Below, piece by piece: positions 24,467 through 33,668 of a DNA stretch of 64,000 nt (the stretch's first letter is position 1; each line of letters opens with the position of its first letter). The position numbers and the translations under genes are program-made. The notes under the pieces are model-generated. The model searched no databases. It was not told where the DNA came from and saw only the letters and a list, made by a program, of their open reading frames with translations. The stretch comes from Halohasta litorea. GTDB lineage: Archaea > Halobacteriota > Halobacteria > Halobacteriales > Haloferacaceae. The stretch covers positions 496,001 through 560,000 of the forward strand of contig NZ_JANHDJ010000002.1 of the NCBI RefSeq assembly GCF_024494645.1. Reading direction: 5' to 3'.

Positions 24467-24907
24467 TCAGTCGGCGGGCTGTTCGGCTTCGAGTTCGACA
24501 TCCAGACAGCTGCAGGCGTCGAGTTCGGGGTCGAAACAGTCGGGGCACTCGGGTTTGCGGTCGATGATCGTATCCAGCCGTTCGGCGACCGTGCCGTCGA
24601 TCACGCTCTCTAGCTCGCGGGCCTCCTCGCGGAAGTTCTCGACACCGAGGACATTGACGAGGAAGCGCTCGATGATACAGTAGGTCTGGAGCGCATCCCG
24701 CGCGCGAACGATGCCGTCGTCGGTGAGGCTGACGCCCTTGTACTTCTCGTGTTCGGCCAGCCCGCGGTCTTCGAGTTTGCCGATCATTTCGTTGGCGCTG
24801 GCGGGGCTGACATCGAGCATATCGGCCACGCGGCCGGTGGCTGCGGGATTGTTGTCCTGCTGTTGGATCAGATAAATAGCTTTGAGATACTGGTTGGCCG
24901 TGTTCAT
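24467..24907 (-). CDS. DtxR/SirR-family metal-dependent transcriptional regulator
   Basis: The 146-residue protein starts with the DtxR winged helix (NQYLKAIYLIQQQ, then TGRVADMLDVSPASANEMIGKLEDRGLAEHEKYKGVSLTDDG, residues 5-65). The metal-sensing dimerisation domain follows (CIIERFLVNVLGV, EARELESVIDGTVAERL). The tail carries a Cys-rich ECPDCFDPELDACSC segment that may bind metal. Such proteins repress iron or manganese uptake genes in response to Fe(II) or Mn(II). Its start overlaps the preceding ferritin-like gene by 4 bases, so both are cotranscribed and the partner is probably linked to metal or oxidative stress. Confidence 0.88.
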   Translation of the reverse strand: MNTANQYLKAIYLIQQQDNNPAATGRVADMLDVSPASANEMIGKLEDRGLAEHEKYKGVSLTDDGIVRARDALQTYCIIERFLVNVLGVENFREEARELESVIDGTVAERLDTIIDRKPECPDCFDPELDACSCLDVELEAEQPAD

Positions 24908-25401
24908 TCGCGTTCCTCCATGATTTGTGTTACTTCCTCGACGCCGTCTCGCTCCTCTTCTCGCAGGCCGCGCAGTACCTCCAGGAGGCGCTGGCGGTCG
25001 ACGGAGAATTCGGCGTCGCTGGCTTCGATCGCCTCGATCAGATCGTCGTAAAACTTGTAGGCGGTTTCCTCGTTACACAGCTGATCGTACAGCACGCCGT
25101 CGAAATCCTCGGGTTTGGTCTGGCCGTAGCGGGCCTCGACCAGCGTTTCGATCTCGTCGAAGGGGACGCTGTCGACGGTCAACCCTTCGATGAGCGCTTC
25201 GAGTCGCTTGCGGTGGTCGGCGGACTCCGTGGCCGCGCCCTCTAGGAGCGCTTCGATCTCCGCGTCGAGCGTGCGGTCTTCCTCGGCGAGTGACTGATAA
25301 TGGCGGGAGGCACGGGCCTCGACGACCTCTTCGAGGACGATCCCGATCTGGAGCAGCCGGGCCAGTTGGCGGTCCGACCCCACCTGTTGACCGAGGCTCA
25401 C
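24904..25401 (-). CDS. Ferritin-like/rubrerythrin-fold helical protein cotranscribed with the DtxR regulator
   Basis: The 165-residue protein is almost entirely helical and acidic. It has Glu-rich helices such as GIVLEEVVEARASRHYQSL near residue 20, ESADHRKRLEALIEGL near 60 and DQLCNEETAYKFYDDLIEAI near 105, with E and H spacing that resembles a four-helix ferritin-like bundle. Diiron ligation looks plausible but is not certain. Its 4-base overlap with the DtxR-type regulator suggests iron handling or peroxide detoxification under that regulator. Exact function is unknown. Confidence 0.6.
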   Translation of the reverse strand: MSLGQQVGSDRQLARLLQIGIVLEEVVEARASRHYQSLAEEDRTLDAEIEALLEGAATESADHRKRLEALIEGLTVDSVPFDEIETLVEARYGQTKPEDFDGVLYDQLCNEETAYKFYDDLIEAIEASDAEFSVDRQRLLEVLRGLREEERDGVEEVTQIMEERE

Positions 25402-25494
25402 TGGCCGCCCCCGTTCGATACGACTGTAGTCATGGGTACCTCTCTGTGCGTCGGGGACTTACGGTTTTCCCTCGGAGTCGATGGGCCGCCGACC

Positions 25495-27795
25495 TTACCG
25501 GCCGAACAGCCGGTCGATCAGCGACCGCTCCTGTGGCCGTTCGGCCAGCAGTACCGATGAATCGACGTCGTTGAGCACGTCGAAGGCCAGCGAGCCGCGA
25601 ACCAGCCGCGAGAGCAGCCCCTCGCGGGTCGCGCCGATGATCACCATCGAGTGGTCGGTGGCATGGTGAGCGATCGCACCCTCGACGTCGCCGGAGGTGT
25701 CCACAGTCAGGTTGGCCGCATCAAGCCCGCGGTCGGCGGCCCACTCTTCGAGGAACGCCTCGCCGTCGGCCTGCTCGGATTCGTCGTCGGCGACGTACAG
25801 CAGCGAGACATTCGACCCTTCGTTGAGGAGGATCTCCGCGATTTCTGCACTGAGATCCGAACTGTAGCCACCTGCCGTCGGCACCAGCACGTCCGAGAGG
25901 TCGAACCCGCGGTCCTTCATCACGAGGAAGTCACACGGGAGGTCGCTGGTCAGTTCATCCAGCGGACTCTCGACGCGACCGGCCGACAGCGCCGAGTCGC
26001 TACCACCCCACCCCATCACGACCAGATCCGCGTTGTCCGTTTTCGCGGCGTCGAAGACTTCCTCGAAGGAGCGATGCGAGAGGATCGTCTTCGTCTCGAC
26101 GGGCGCGCCGAACGTTTCGGCGTCCTCGCGGGCGGCCTCCAGGAGCTTCTCGGATTCGGCATCGATCCGGTCGACGTGTTCGGAGCCCGCATACAGCGGC
26201 GTCTGATCGGGCACCTGGACGATATGCGTGGCGACGACAGTGCCGCCTTTCGCCTTGGCGATCAGGCTCCCGAGTTCGATCAGGTCTCGCTCGGTTCGAG
26301 GGTTCGACAGCGGCACCATCACACGGTACTCGCCGCCGTCGGGTTTGACCGAGGAGGCCGCAGAGACCGCGGCGTCGGGCATCTCCTCGGACTGCGAGAG
26401 GATGTACTCCGAGAGCACCCCCTCGGCGGTCGTCCGCGAGCGGGCGTAGGCGAAATACCAGACGACCGACAGCGCCACGAAGATCCCACAGAGGACGAGC
26501 GAACTCCGTGGCCGGATAAAGCCGATCAAGGCGAACGAGAGGACGGCACCGAGAATCGGGACGATCGGGTACAGCGGGACGGTAAACTCCGGCTCGTACT
26601 CGTCGGGGTCGGCCTCACGCATCACGACCAGTCCGATGTTCAACAGCCCGTAGACGACCAGATGAAGGACGCTCCCGGCAGTCGCCAGCAGTTCGAGGTT
26701 GCCGACGAGGATGAACAACACGATCAGCCCACCGGTGAGCGCGATCGATTTGTACGGCGTACCGAACCGGTCGTGGACCTCGTTGAGTTCCGGCGAGACG
26801 ATCTTATCGCGGCCCATCGCGAAGTTGATCCGCGACGACGAGAGGATCGAGGCATTGGCCGACGATGCGGTCGCCAACAGCCCGCCGAACAGCAGTGCCA
26901 GTGCTCCCAGCGGCCCCATCAGGAGCTGGGCGACATCGACTACTGCGGTATCGTTGCCAGCCACAACCTCGTTCGGCACGGCCGCCAACACCGCCAGCAG
27001 CACCAGCGCGTAGATCACCGTCACGATGACGACGCTGCCGACGATGGCGATCGGGAGATTGCGGCCGGGGTCCTGGATCTCCTCGGCGACCGAGGTAATC
27101 TGGACGAAACCGAGATAGGAGACGAAGATCAGCCCGGTCAGCGGGAGCAGTGGCGTGTATCCTTCCGGCGCGATCGGTCGCAGCGTTTCGAGATCGGCGT
27201 TGAGCACGCCGAACAGCGTGAAGACGGTCAGAATCCCCAGCAGCGTGAAGACGATGATGTTCTGCAGCTTCCCCGTCTCCTTTGCGCCGAAGTAGTTCAC
27301 CGAAACGAAGAATACGGCCCCCAGCAGGGCGATGATTTTGGCGCTCGACAGCGGGATCGGCGCGAGAAGCGTTCCCGGTACATTGAGAACCGTGATGAGC
27401 AGATCGCCGAACGGGGCCGCCTCGAAAATGGAGATGAACAGCGGTTTAAAAGCAATCACGTACTCGCCGAAGCCGAACATATAAAAGGCGGAGGCAAAAG
27501 TGAGCCCGATCCAGTTGCCCCACCCCGCGATGGAGCCGAACATCGGTCCGAGCGAGCGGTTGATATAGAAGTATGCGCCGCCCGATTTGGGCATCGCCGT
27601 CCCGAGTTCGCTGGCCGACAGCGCGGTAAAGATCGCAATGAAGCCGCCGAGAACGAATGCCCCGGCCGCGAGCGGTCCAGCCTGCTCGACGGCCGCCCCC
27701 GGCAGGACGAAGATCCCCGCGCCGATCATCGTCCCGATCCCGATGGTCAGCGCCGAGGTCAGTGTCAGGTCCTTGGCGAGTTCGTCGTCGCTCAT
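25495..27795 (-). CDS. APC-superfamily amino acid permease with two C-terminal Usp domains
   Basis: The 766-residue protein has an N-terminal permease of about 12 helices (residues 10-450), starting TSALTIGIGTMIGAGIFVLPG and containing the APC signature region PKSGGAYFYINRSLGPMFG near 70. Two universal-stress-protein domains follow, at about 490-620 (YRVMVPLSNPRTERDLIELG, DLVVMGWGG) and 630-750 (DVLVPTAGGYSSDLSAEIAE, SMVIIGATREGLLSRLVRGS). The second carries the Gly-rich ATP-binding pattern. Permeases of this layout are annotated as cationic amino acid transporters in haloarchaea. The Usp part probably regulates transport by nucleotide binding (inference). It is a tandem paralogue of the gene at 27945. 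Confidence 0.88.
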   Translation of the reverse strand: MSDDELAKDLTLTSALTIGIGTMIGAGIFVLPGAAVEQAGPLAAGAFVLGGFIAIFTALSASELGTAMPKSGGAYFYINRSLGPMFGSIAGWGNWIGLTFASAFYMFGFGEYVIAFKPLFISIFEAAPFGDLLITVLNVPGTLLAPIPLSSAKIIALLGAVFFVSVNYFGAKETGKLQNIIVFTLLGILTVFTLFGVLNADLETLRPIAPEGYTPLLPLTGLIFVSYLGFVQITSVAEEIQDPGRNLPIAIVGSVVIVTVIYALVLLAVLAAVPNEVVAGNDTAVVDVAQLLMGPLGALALLFGGLLATASSANASILSSSRINFAMGRDKIVSPELNEVHDRFGTPYKSIALTGGLIVLFILVGNLELLATAGSVLHLVVYGLLNIGLVVMREADPDEYEPEFTVPLYPIVPILGAVLSFALIGFIRPRSSLVLCGIFVALSVVWYFAYARSRTTAEGVLSEYILSQSEEMPDAAVSAASSVKPDGGEYRVMVPLSNPRTERDLIELGSLIAKAKGGTVVATHIVQVPDQTPLYAGSEHVDRIDAESEKLLEAAREDAETFGAPVETKTILSHRSFEEVFDAAKTDNADLVVMGWGGSDSALSAGRVESPLDELTSDLPCDFLVMKDRGFDLSDVLVPTAGGYSSDLSAEIAEILLNEGSNVSLLYVADDESEQADGEAFLEEWAADRGLDAANLTVDTSGDVEGAIAHHATDHSMVIIGATREGLLSRLVRGSLAFDVLNDVDSSVLLAERPQERSLIDRLFGR

Positions 27796-27944
27796 GTCGA
27801 CCCTCCAGTGAACGGGTGTCGAGATCTGCTTCCTCGTCCCGGTAGTATAGTCTCAGTGAAAAATATCCGACCAATCATACCAAAGGGTTAGGAGCGCCGC
27901 CCTTAATCCGTTCGACTGCGCTCTCGGAGAGGTGAGTCGCCGAA

Positions 27945-30191
27945 TTACCGGCCGAACAGTCGCTCTTTGAGCGACCGTTTCTGTGGCCGTTCGGCCAACA
28001 GCACCGACGAGTCGACGTCGTTGAGAACCTCGAAGGCCAGCGAGCCGCGGACCAGCCGCGAGAGCAGTCCCTCACGGGTGGCGCCGATAATGACCATCGA
28101 GCGGTCTTCGGCGTGGCGGGCGATGGCGTCCTCGACGTCGCCGGTGGTGTCGACGATCCGCTCGGCGTCGTCGAGCCCCCGTTCGGCGGCCCACTCCGAG
28201 AGGAACGTCTCGCCCTCGCTTTGTTCGGACTCGTCGTCGACGACGTACAGCAGCGAGACGTCCGACCCCTCTTCGAGGAGTACCTCGGCGACCTCGGCGC
28301 TGAGATCCGAGCTGTATCCGCCTGCAGTGGGAACCAACACATCCGAGAGGTCGAAGCTGCGGTCTTTCAGCACTAGGAAGTCACACGGCAGGTCGCCCGT
28401 GAGTTCGTCCAGCGGACTTTCGACGCGGCCCGCCGCCAGCGGGGAGTTCGGGTTCCACCCCATCACGACGAGATCGGCCTCGTCGCTCCGGGCGGCGTCG
28501 AAGACCTCCTCGAACGACCGATGAGAGACGACCGTTTTAGTCTCGACATCCGCGTCGAAGGTGTTGGCGTCCTCGCGGGCGGCCTCCAGGAGCTTCTTCG
28601 ATTCGGCATCGATCCGGTCGACGTGTTCGGAGCCCCCATACAGTGGCGTCTGATCGGGGACCTGGACGATGTGTGTGGCGACGACAGTGCCGCCCTTGGC
28701 TTTCGCGATGAGGCTACCGAGTTCGATCAGATCCTTCTCCGTTCGGGGGTTCGACAGCGGGACCATCACGCGATAATCGCTGTTGTCGGGCTGGACGGTC
28801 GAGGCAGCCGAGACGGCCGCGTCCGGCATTTCGTCGGCCCGATCCAACACGTACTGGCCGAGATAGCCCTGATGGTCGGTCTCGCCGCGCGCATAGAGGA
28901 AGTACCACGAGACCGCGACGACGACGAACAGCGCCGACAGCGCGATCTCGTTGGGATTCATAAAGCCGATCAGCGCCAGCGAGAGGATCGTTCCCACGAT
29001 GGGGGTGATCGGGTACAGCGGCACCCGGAAGTCCGGATCGTACCCCTCCGGATCAGTCTCCCGGAAGACGATGAGCGCGACGTTCATCAGCGCGTACACC
29101 ATCAAGTGGAGCACGCTCGCTGCCTTGGCGAGGATTTCGAGGTCCCGGCCGAGGAACGCGATCAACACGAGGATCATCCCGCCGGTGAGCGCGATCGAAC
29201 GGTACGGCGTCGCGTAGTTGGGGTGGATCTCGTTGAGCCAGTCGGTGACGATCTTGTCGCGGCCCATCGCGAAGTTGATCCGGGCCGACGAGAGGATCGA
29301 GGCATTCGCGCTTGAGGCGGTCGCCAACAGTGCGCCGAGCGTCATGATCGTCGCGGCGATTCCTGCCAGTCCGCCGGGGAAGGCGACACGTGCAGCGTCG
29401 GCGACCGGCGCGTCGAGGCTGAGTTCCGGCCACGGGACGACGCCGAGCATCACGGTGACGAGAATCGCATAGATGACCGTCACGATGCCGACACTGCCGA
29501 TGATCGCAATCGGCAAATTGCGTCCTGGATTCTTCATCTCCTCGGCGACGGTTGCGATCTTCGCATAGCCGAGAAACGAGACGAACACGAGCGCGGTCGC
29601 CGGAAGTATTGCGCCGTAGCCTTCGGGTGCGAGTCCCCCCTCGCTGATGAGCCTCGCGTAGTCGAACGAGAGCCAGCCAGCGATAGCGAACACACCGAGG
29701 ATCGCAAGCAGCGTAAAGACGATAACCGTCTGAATACTGCCGGTCTCCTTGGCTCCGATGTAGTTGATGGCGACGAAAATTCCGCCCGCAATCAGCGCGC
29801 CGATCTGGATGTCGTTGAGAAACAGGACGCCGGGGATCGGCGCGAGCGTCGACAGATACTGGCCGAAGCCGATGCTGTAAAACGCGCTCGCAAAGGCGAG
29901 TCCCATCCAGTCGCCGAGTCCCGCAATCGAGCCGAACATCGGCCCTAAGGCACGGTTGACGTAGTAGTAGCCCCCACCGGCTTTCGGCATCGCCGTCCCG
30001 AGTTCCGAGATCGACAAGGCGTTGACCATCGCGATCACGCCGCCGACAACAAAGGAAACGACGACGATCGGCCCGGCCTCCTGGGCCGCCACCCCAGGCA
30101 GCACGAAGATACCGGCCCCGATCATCGTCCCGATCCCGATGGTCATCGCCGAGACGAGGCCGAGGTCCTTGGCGAGTTCCTCGTCACCCAT
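27945..30191 (-). CDS. APC-superfamily amino acid permease with two C-terminal Usp domains (paralogue)
   Basis: The 748-residue protein has the same layout as its downstream neighbour: permease part at residues 10-430 (TIGIGTMIGAGIFVLPG, PKAGGGYYYVNRALGPMFGS) and two Usp domains near 475-605 and 610-740. The Usp halves of the two paralogues are much more alike than the membrane halves, with long identical stretches such as VPLSNPRTE and IELGSLIAKAKGG. This fits a tandem duplication followed by transporter divergence or by gene conversion at the 3' ends. The two genes are 149 bp apart and may form a unit. Substrate differences cannot be read from sequence. Confidence 0.88.
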   Translation of the reverse strand: MGDEELAKDLGLVSAMTIGIGTMIGAGIFVLPGVAAQEAGPIVVVSFVVGGVIAMVNALSISELGTAMPKAGGGYYYVNRALGPMFGSIAGLGDWMGLAFASAFYSIGFGQYLSTLAPIPGVLFLNDIQIGALIAGGIFVAINYIGAKETGSIQTVIVFTLLAILGVFAIAGWLSFDYARLISEGGLAPEGYGAILPATALVFVSFLGYAKIATVAEEMKNPGRNLPIAIIGSVGIVTVIYAILVTVMLGVVPWPELSLDAPVADAARVAFPGGLAGIAATIMTLGALLATASSANASILSSARINFAMGRDKIVTDWLNEIHPNYATPYRSIALTGGMILVLIAFLGRDLEILAKAASVLHLMVYALMNVALIVFRETDPEGYDPDFRVPLYPITPIVGTILSLALIGFMNPNEIALSALFVVVAVSWYFLYARGETDHQGYLGQYVLDRADEMPDAAVSAASTVQPDNSDYRVMVPLSNPRTEKDLIELGSLIAKAKGGTVVATHIVQVPDQTPLYGGSEHVDRIDAESKKLLEAAREDANTFDADVETKTVVSHRSFEEVFDAARSDEADLVVMGWNPNSPLAAGRVESPLDELTGDLPCDFLVLKDRSFDLSDVLVPTAGGYSSDLSAEVAEVLLEEGSDVSLLYVVDDESEQSEGETFLSEWAAERGLDDAERIVDTTGDVEDAIARHAEDRSMVIIGATREGLLSRLVRGSLAFEVLNDVDSSVLLAERPQKRSLKERLFGR

Positions 30192-30530
30192 CAGTACTCA
30201 CTCCTCGGCGTGGTCGACTCGGTGGCATCAGCTGTCCGACAGGCCGTCGATCCGTTGTGTGTCGTATCATCGCTGTGTTCGAAGCAGGCGAGACCCGATC
30301 GACCGACGCGGCGGCCCGCTGTCGTATCGACTCGCCGCATTGTGGCCACATATATCTGAGATCCCCTCTTAATTCGTTCGGCAGAGAGTTGCGTATTGAG
30401 TAGTTGTATATTTAAGTCCATTTTTGAATACCTAATTATATTGGTTTATAATACACGTAGTCGAAGCATTGTCGGCTGTCGTGTCCGGGTCGCACACAAT
30501 ACTTATCCGATCGGTTCGTGTTGGTTCGGT
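30192..30530. promoter_or_regulatory. Divergent promoter region between the permease and UspA genes
   Basis: This 339-bp gap has no ORF. It contains AT-rich elements (gtatatttaag near 30408, ttataatacac near 30448) and an acacaatacttatc element near 30493-30506 about 25 bases before the UspA ATG, indicating a leaderless UspA transcript. Confidence 0.45.
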
Positions 30531-30965
30531 ATGGATCAGTCAGTCGACACCGAACTCCTCTCGCATGTGCTCGTCCCCGTTGCGACCGAAAAAGACGCCC
30601 GGGTGACTGCCAAACAGCTCGCCCCGTACAGCCCGGATCATGTGACTGCCCTCCACGTCGTCGAAAAGGGCAGCGGCGTCCCGGACAAGACCCCGGTCGA
30701 GCAGTCCGAGGAAATCGCCGAGAAGGCGTTTGCGGCCGTCCGCGAGGAGTTCCCGGAGGCCGACGATCACACCGCCTACGCGCGGAACGTCGTCGAAGCC
30801 ATCTTCGAGGCCGCCGCCGAGGTCGAGGCCAGCGCGATCGCCTACCGTTCGCGTGGCGGCAACCGTCTCGTCCAGTTCCTCTCTGGGGATCGCTCGCTCA
30901 AGCTCGTCACGAACGCCGACCGCCCCGTGATCGCGCTCCCGAACGTCGAATCCGGCGACGAGTAG
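30531..30965 (+). CDS. Universal stress protein UspA family, single domain
   Basis: The frame is open from 30396, but the ATG at 30531 ([23 protein letters not shown]) begins at the Usp beta strand and is preceded by a TATA-like box. The 144-residue protein has the Usp alpha/beta fold with [20 protein letters not shown] and an atypical [38 protein letters not shown] end. The usual G-x2-G-x9-G-S/T ATP motif is only partly matched. Usp proteins bind nucleotides and act in stress responses. It lies between Usp-fused transporters and next to the Lrp regulator, suggesting a common theme. Confidence 0.8.
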   Translation: MDQSVDTELLSHVLVPVATEKDARVTAKQLAPYSPDHVTALHVVEKGSGVPDKTPVEQSEEIAEKAFAAVREEFPEADDHTAYARNVVEAIFEAAAEVEASAIAYRSRGGNRLVQFLSGDRSLKLVTNADRPVIALPNVESGDE

Positions 30966-30969
30966 TCGA

Positions 30970-31716
30970 CTAGTCTCGGTTCCGGAAGGCCGCGATCGTC
31001 TCGTCGCTGATCCCGCCCCGTGAAAACAGCGTAACCAGATCCCCCGCCTCGATCCGCGTCTCGCCATGGGGCGTCAGTACTTTTCCGTCGCGTTCGATGG
31101 CGATGACGAGCGTATCGTCATCGACGATACCACGACGGCTCGCCTGCGAGAGCTGTCGGCCGACGATCGGTGCCTCTCCGCCCGCCGTTACTTCGACGAT
31201 CTCGGAGCCGCCAGCCAGACTGGTGAAATCCGACAGCGTCTTGCGACGCTCCTCGGGTTCCGGGCCGTACGGCGAGTAGGGGTGAACTGACTCGGTCTGG
31301 ACCAGATCCTCGTCTTCGATCTCGATGCCGAGACTGGAGATGGCCCGGGCAATCCGCCGGAGGTCGTCGATCGACTCACCGACCGCCAGCACGTGGAGGT
31401 TCCGCCGACCGGTCATCAGTTCACGGACGTTGACCACGCCGGGAATCGCCCGCACCTTGCTCGCATACGACTCGCGTTCGGCCACTGGCGCGTTGCAGAG
31501 ATAGAGGTTGGTGAGTCGGCCGTCGGCGGCCTCGAAGTCGACGGTCGCGTGGTAGCCCGTGATCACGTCCCGTTCTTCGAGACGGGCGATCCGGTTGCGT
31601 ATCGTGGCGGCTGAAACATCGACTGCCTCGGCGATCTGTGGGGCCGAGGTGTTGCGGGCGTCGGCCATCAGCTCGTAGATCACCCGCTGGTCGATCGTAT
31701 CGAGTTGCTCGTCCAT
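30970..31716 (-). CDS. Lrp/AsnC-type regulator with C-terminal RCK_C (TrkA-C) domain
   Basis: The ATG at 31716 (MDEQLDTIDQRVIYELMADARNTSAPQIAEAVDVS) is preferred to 31740. Of 248 residues, 1-60 form an AsnC HTH, 65-140 an Lrp ligand-binding domain (LYLCNAPVAERESYASKVRAIPGV, GRRNLHVLAVG) and 165-245 an RCK_C domain (EIVEVTAGGEAPIVGRQLSQASRRGIV, TPHGETRIEAGDLVTLFSRG). RCK_C domains bind small ligands in potassium transport and related systems. The combination is typical of haloarchaeal regulators that respond to amino acids or nucleotides. It is next to the FNT-Usp transporter gene on the same strand, 42 bp away, and may regulate it. Confidence 0.85.
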   Translation of the reverse strand: MDEQLDTIDQRVIYELMADARNTSAPQIAEAVDVSAATIRNRIARLEERDVITGYHATVDFEAADGRLTNLYLCNAPVAERESYASKVRAIPGVVNVRELMTGRRNLHVLAVGESIDDLRRIARAISSLGIEIEDEDLVQTESVHPYSPYGPEPEERRKTLSDFTSLAGGSEIVEVTAGGEAPIVGRQLSQASRRGIVDDDTLVIAIERDGKVLTPHGETRIEAGDLVTLFSRGGISDETIAAFRNRD

Positions 31717-31758
31717 ACCTCGGCCACACAGCCGACTCAAAAGACGCTTGTCCTCCGG

Positions 31759-33603
31759 CTACGACTCCAGCTGCGGTTCGGTTCGTTCGTGTCGCCCCCG
31801 TCCGAACAGCCGCTTGAGCAGCGAGCGCGAGGAGGGCCGTTCGGCCAAGAGCACCGAACACTCGACGTCGTGGACGACGTCGAGATGGAGCGAATCGGTC
31901 GCCAGCCGCGAGAGCAGTCCCTTCTCGGTCGCGCCGATCGCGATCAGTGTCGCATCCCGGGCCTCGCGTTCGATGGCCGCCTCGACATCGCCGGAGTCGT
32001 CGACGATGAAGGCGGCGTCTTCGAGCCCGTGGTCCTCGGCCCACGTTTCCAGGAAGGCTTCGCCCACCTCGCGGTCGGCGGGACTGTCGACGACATGGAG
32101 CAGCGCGACCTCCGCGTCGGTCGTCGCCTGCAGGGCCGCCGCAACCTCGGCGCTGAGCCCCGAGTCCGGGCCCCCGGCGGTCGGAATCAGGATACGTGAG
32201 GTGTCGAGCCCGCGGTCGTTGATGATGGCGAAATCACAGGGCAGCTGGTTGGTGATCTCGTCGAGGGGTCGCTCGGCACGGGCGGCGTTCCAGAGCTGAT
32301 CCTCCCCCCACTCCATAACGACCATATTCGGTCGGGTGCGGCGGGCCATGTCGAAGACCTCCTCGAAGGAGTGGTGGCTGGCGAGCGACGAGACCCTGAT
32401 GTTGATGCCACACTCCTCGCCGAGGGCGTAGATATCGGCCATCCGCTTGTCGGATTCGGCCTCGATCCGTTCGGAGTTGCCGCCCGTTGCCAGCGACATC
32501 TTCTCGGGTGCCTGGACGATGTGGACGACGTGGACGGTGGCGTTTTCCCGGTTGCTGGCGACCCGGCAGGCGAGTTCGACGATCGGGATATCCGTCCGTG
32601 GGTTCGTGATCGGCACCATGATTCGGTAGCGGTCCTCGCCGACAAGGGCGGCCTCGGCGGCATCCAGGATCGGCACGTACGACCGGCCCGCAAACCGGCC
32701 GAAGGTCCATTCGGGAAGGGTGAGCCGACGGTCGAGCCCTTCGAACCGGGCGGATTCGAGCCGCTCTTCGCTCGTCTGGAAGTAGTTGACCACCGTCACC
32801 AACACCACCCCGCCGAGGGTGTTCCCAAGCAGGACGGGCAGTACGAAACTGGTCATCCCGGTGAACAGTGAGTAGTTCGTCTCCAAGACGAGATAGATGA
32901 CCTCGGTAAATGAAACCACAACGTGGAACAGGTTGCCGTTGGGGATCGCAAGGAAGGCGAGATAGACGACCAAGAGCCGCGAGACGGTATCACCTGCTGC
33001 AAACCCGACCCAGACGACACCGGCGACGATGAGTCCGGCGAAGACGGCCTTGAAAAACAGCGACCACCACTCGGTCTGCAGCGCCCCTTTCTCGGCGATC
33101 TCGATGGCTTTGAGTTGGCTTTCGGGTTCGAAAATTCCGCCGTAGACCAGCGAGACCGCACCCATTGCCCCCCCGAGGAAGTTGCCCGCCAGCACGATGC
33201 TCCAGTGGCGAAACAGCGTCGGAATACTCGCCAGCCGTTCGAGCGTCAGCGCGACCGGCGGCAGCGTGTTTTCGGTGTACAGCTGGTAGCCACCGATGAT
33301 GATATAAATAAATCCAAGCGGGTACAGCAGCGTGCCGACGACGGCGTTGTCGGCGGCCGCCGACATCGAGACATAAAGCAGGAAGGTGATCGTGATCGCA
33401 AAGCCAGCGGCGACTGCACTGAAGAACAGTTCGCGGCTCCCGGAGGTTACCTCCTCGTCGGCCGCCGCCACGACGCGCTGAAACACTTCATCCGCCGAAA
33501 ACCGGTCGCGGAGGACCTCGCCGACCGCGGGCGCGCCGCTCCTGGATCGCTCGACGGCATCCCGAACCGAATCTTCCGGTTCCCTCTCGTTCGACTCACT
33601 CAT
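31759..33603 (-). CDS. Formate/nitrite transporter (FNT) family protein fused to two Usp domains
   Basis: The 614-residue protein has an N-terminal FNT-type channel, residues about 55-285, with six hydrophobic segments (SAVAAGFAITITFLLYVSM, IVLAGNFLGGAMGAV, AIPNGNLFHVVVSFTEVIY, LLGNTLGGVVLVTVVNYF). The GNFLGG and GNTLGG turns match the FNT pore repeats. Two Usp domains follow (330-465 and 470-595, ending LIAIGATEKGLLSRLA). Canonical FNT proteins are about 270 residues and carry formate, nitrite or hydrosulphide, so the Usp extension is a haloarchaeal elaboration. The formate dehydrogenase-like genes at the start of the window make formate a possible substrate. Confidence 0.82.
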   Translation of the reverse strand: MSESNEREPEDSVRDAVERSRSGAPAVGEVLRDRFSADEVFQRVVAAADEEVTSGSRELFFSAVAAGFAITITFLLYVSMSAAADNAVVGTLLYPLGFIYIIIGGYQLYTENTLPPVALTLERLASIPTLFRHWSIVLAGNFLGGAMGAVSLVYGGIFEPESQLKAIEIAEKGALQTEWWSLFFKAVFAGLIVAGVVWVGFAAGDTVSRLLVVYLAFLAIPNGNLFHVVVSFTEVIYLVLETNYSLFTGMTSFVLPVLLGNTLGGVVLVTVVNYFQTSEERLESARFEGLDRRLTLPEWTFGRFAGRSYVPILDAAEAALVGEDRYRIMVPITNPRTDIPIVELACRVASNRENATVHVVHIVQAPEKMSLATGGNSERIEAESDKRMADIYALGEECGINIRVSSLASHHSFEEVFDMARRTRPNMVVMEWGEDQLWNAARAERPLDEITNQLPCDFAIINDRGLDTSRILIPTAGGPDSGLSAEVAAALQATTDAEVALLHVVDSPADREVGEAFLETWAEDHGLEDAAFIVDDSGDVEAAIEREARDATLIAIGATEKGLLSRLATDSLHLDVVHDVECSVLLAERPSSRSLLKRLFGRGRHERTEPQLES

Positions 33604-33668
33604 TACGGTGCCACAATCGGTTCCGAACCTAAGGTGTTGGCTTTTCGATTCGCTATCGGACCGCTCGG

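Noticed and set aside
25651-27891. Long + strand frame (746 codons) opposite the APC-Usp gene
   Set aside because: It is a shadow on the opposite strand of a GC-rich permease gene. The translation is rich in Arg, Asp and Gln without domains, while the minus-strand frame has clear permease and Usp motifs.
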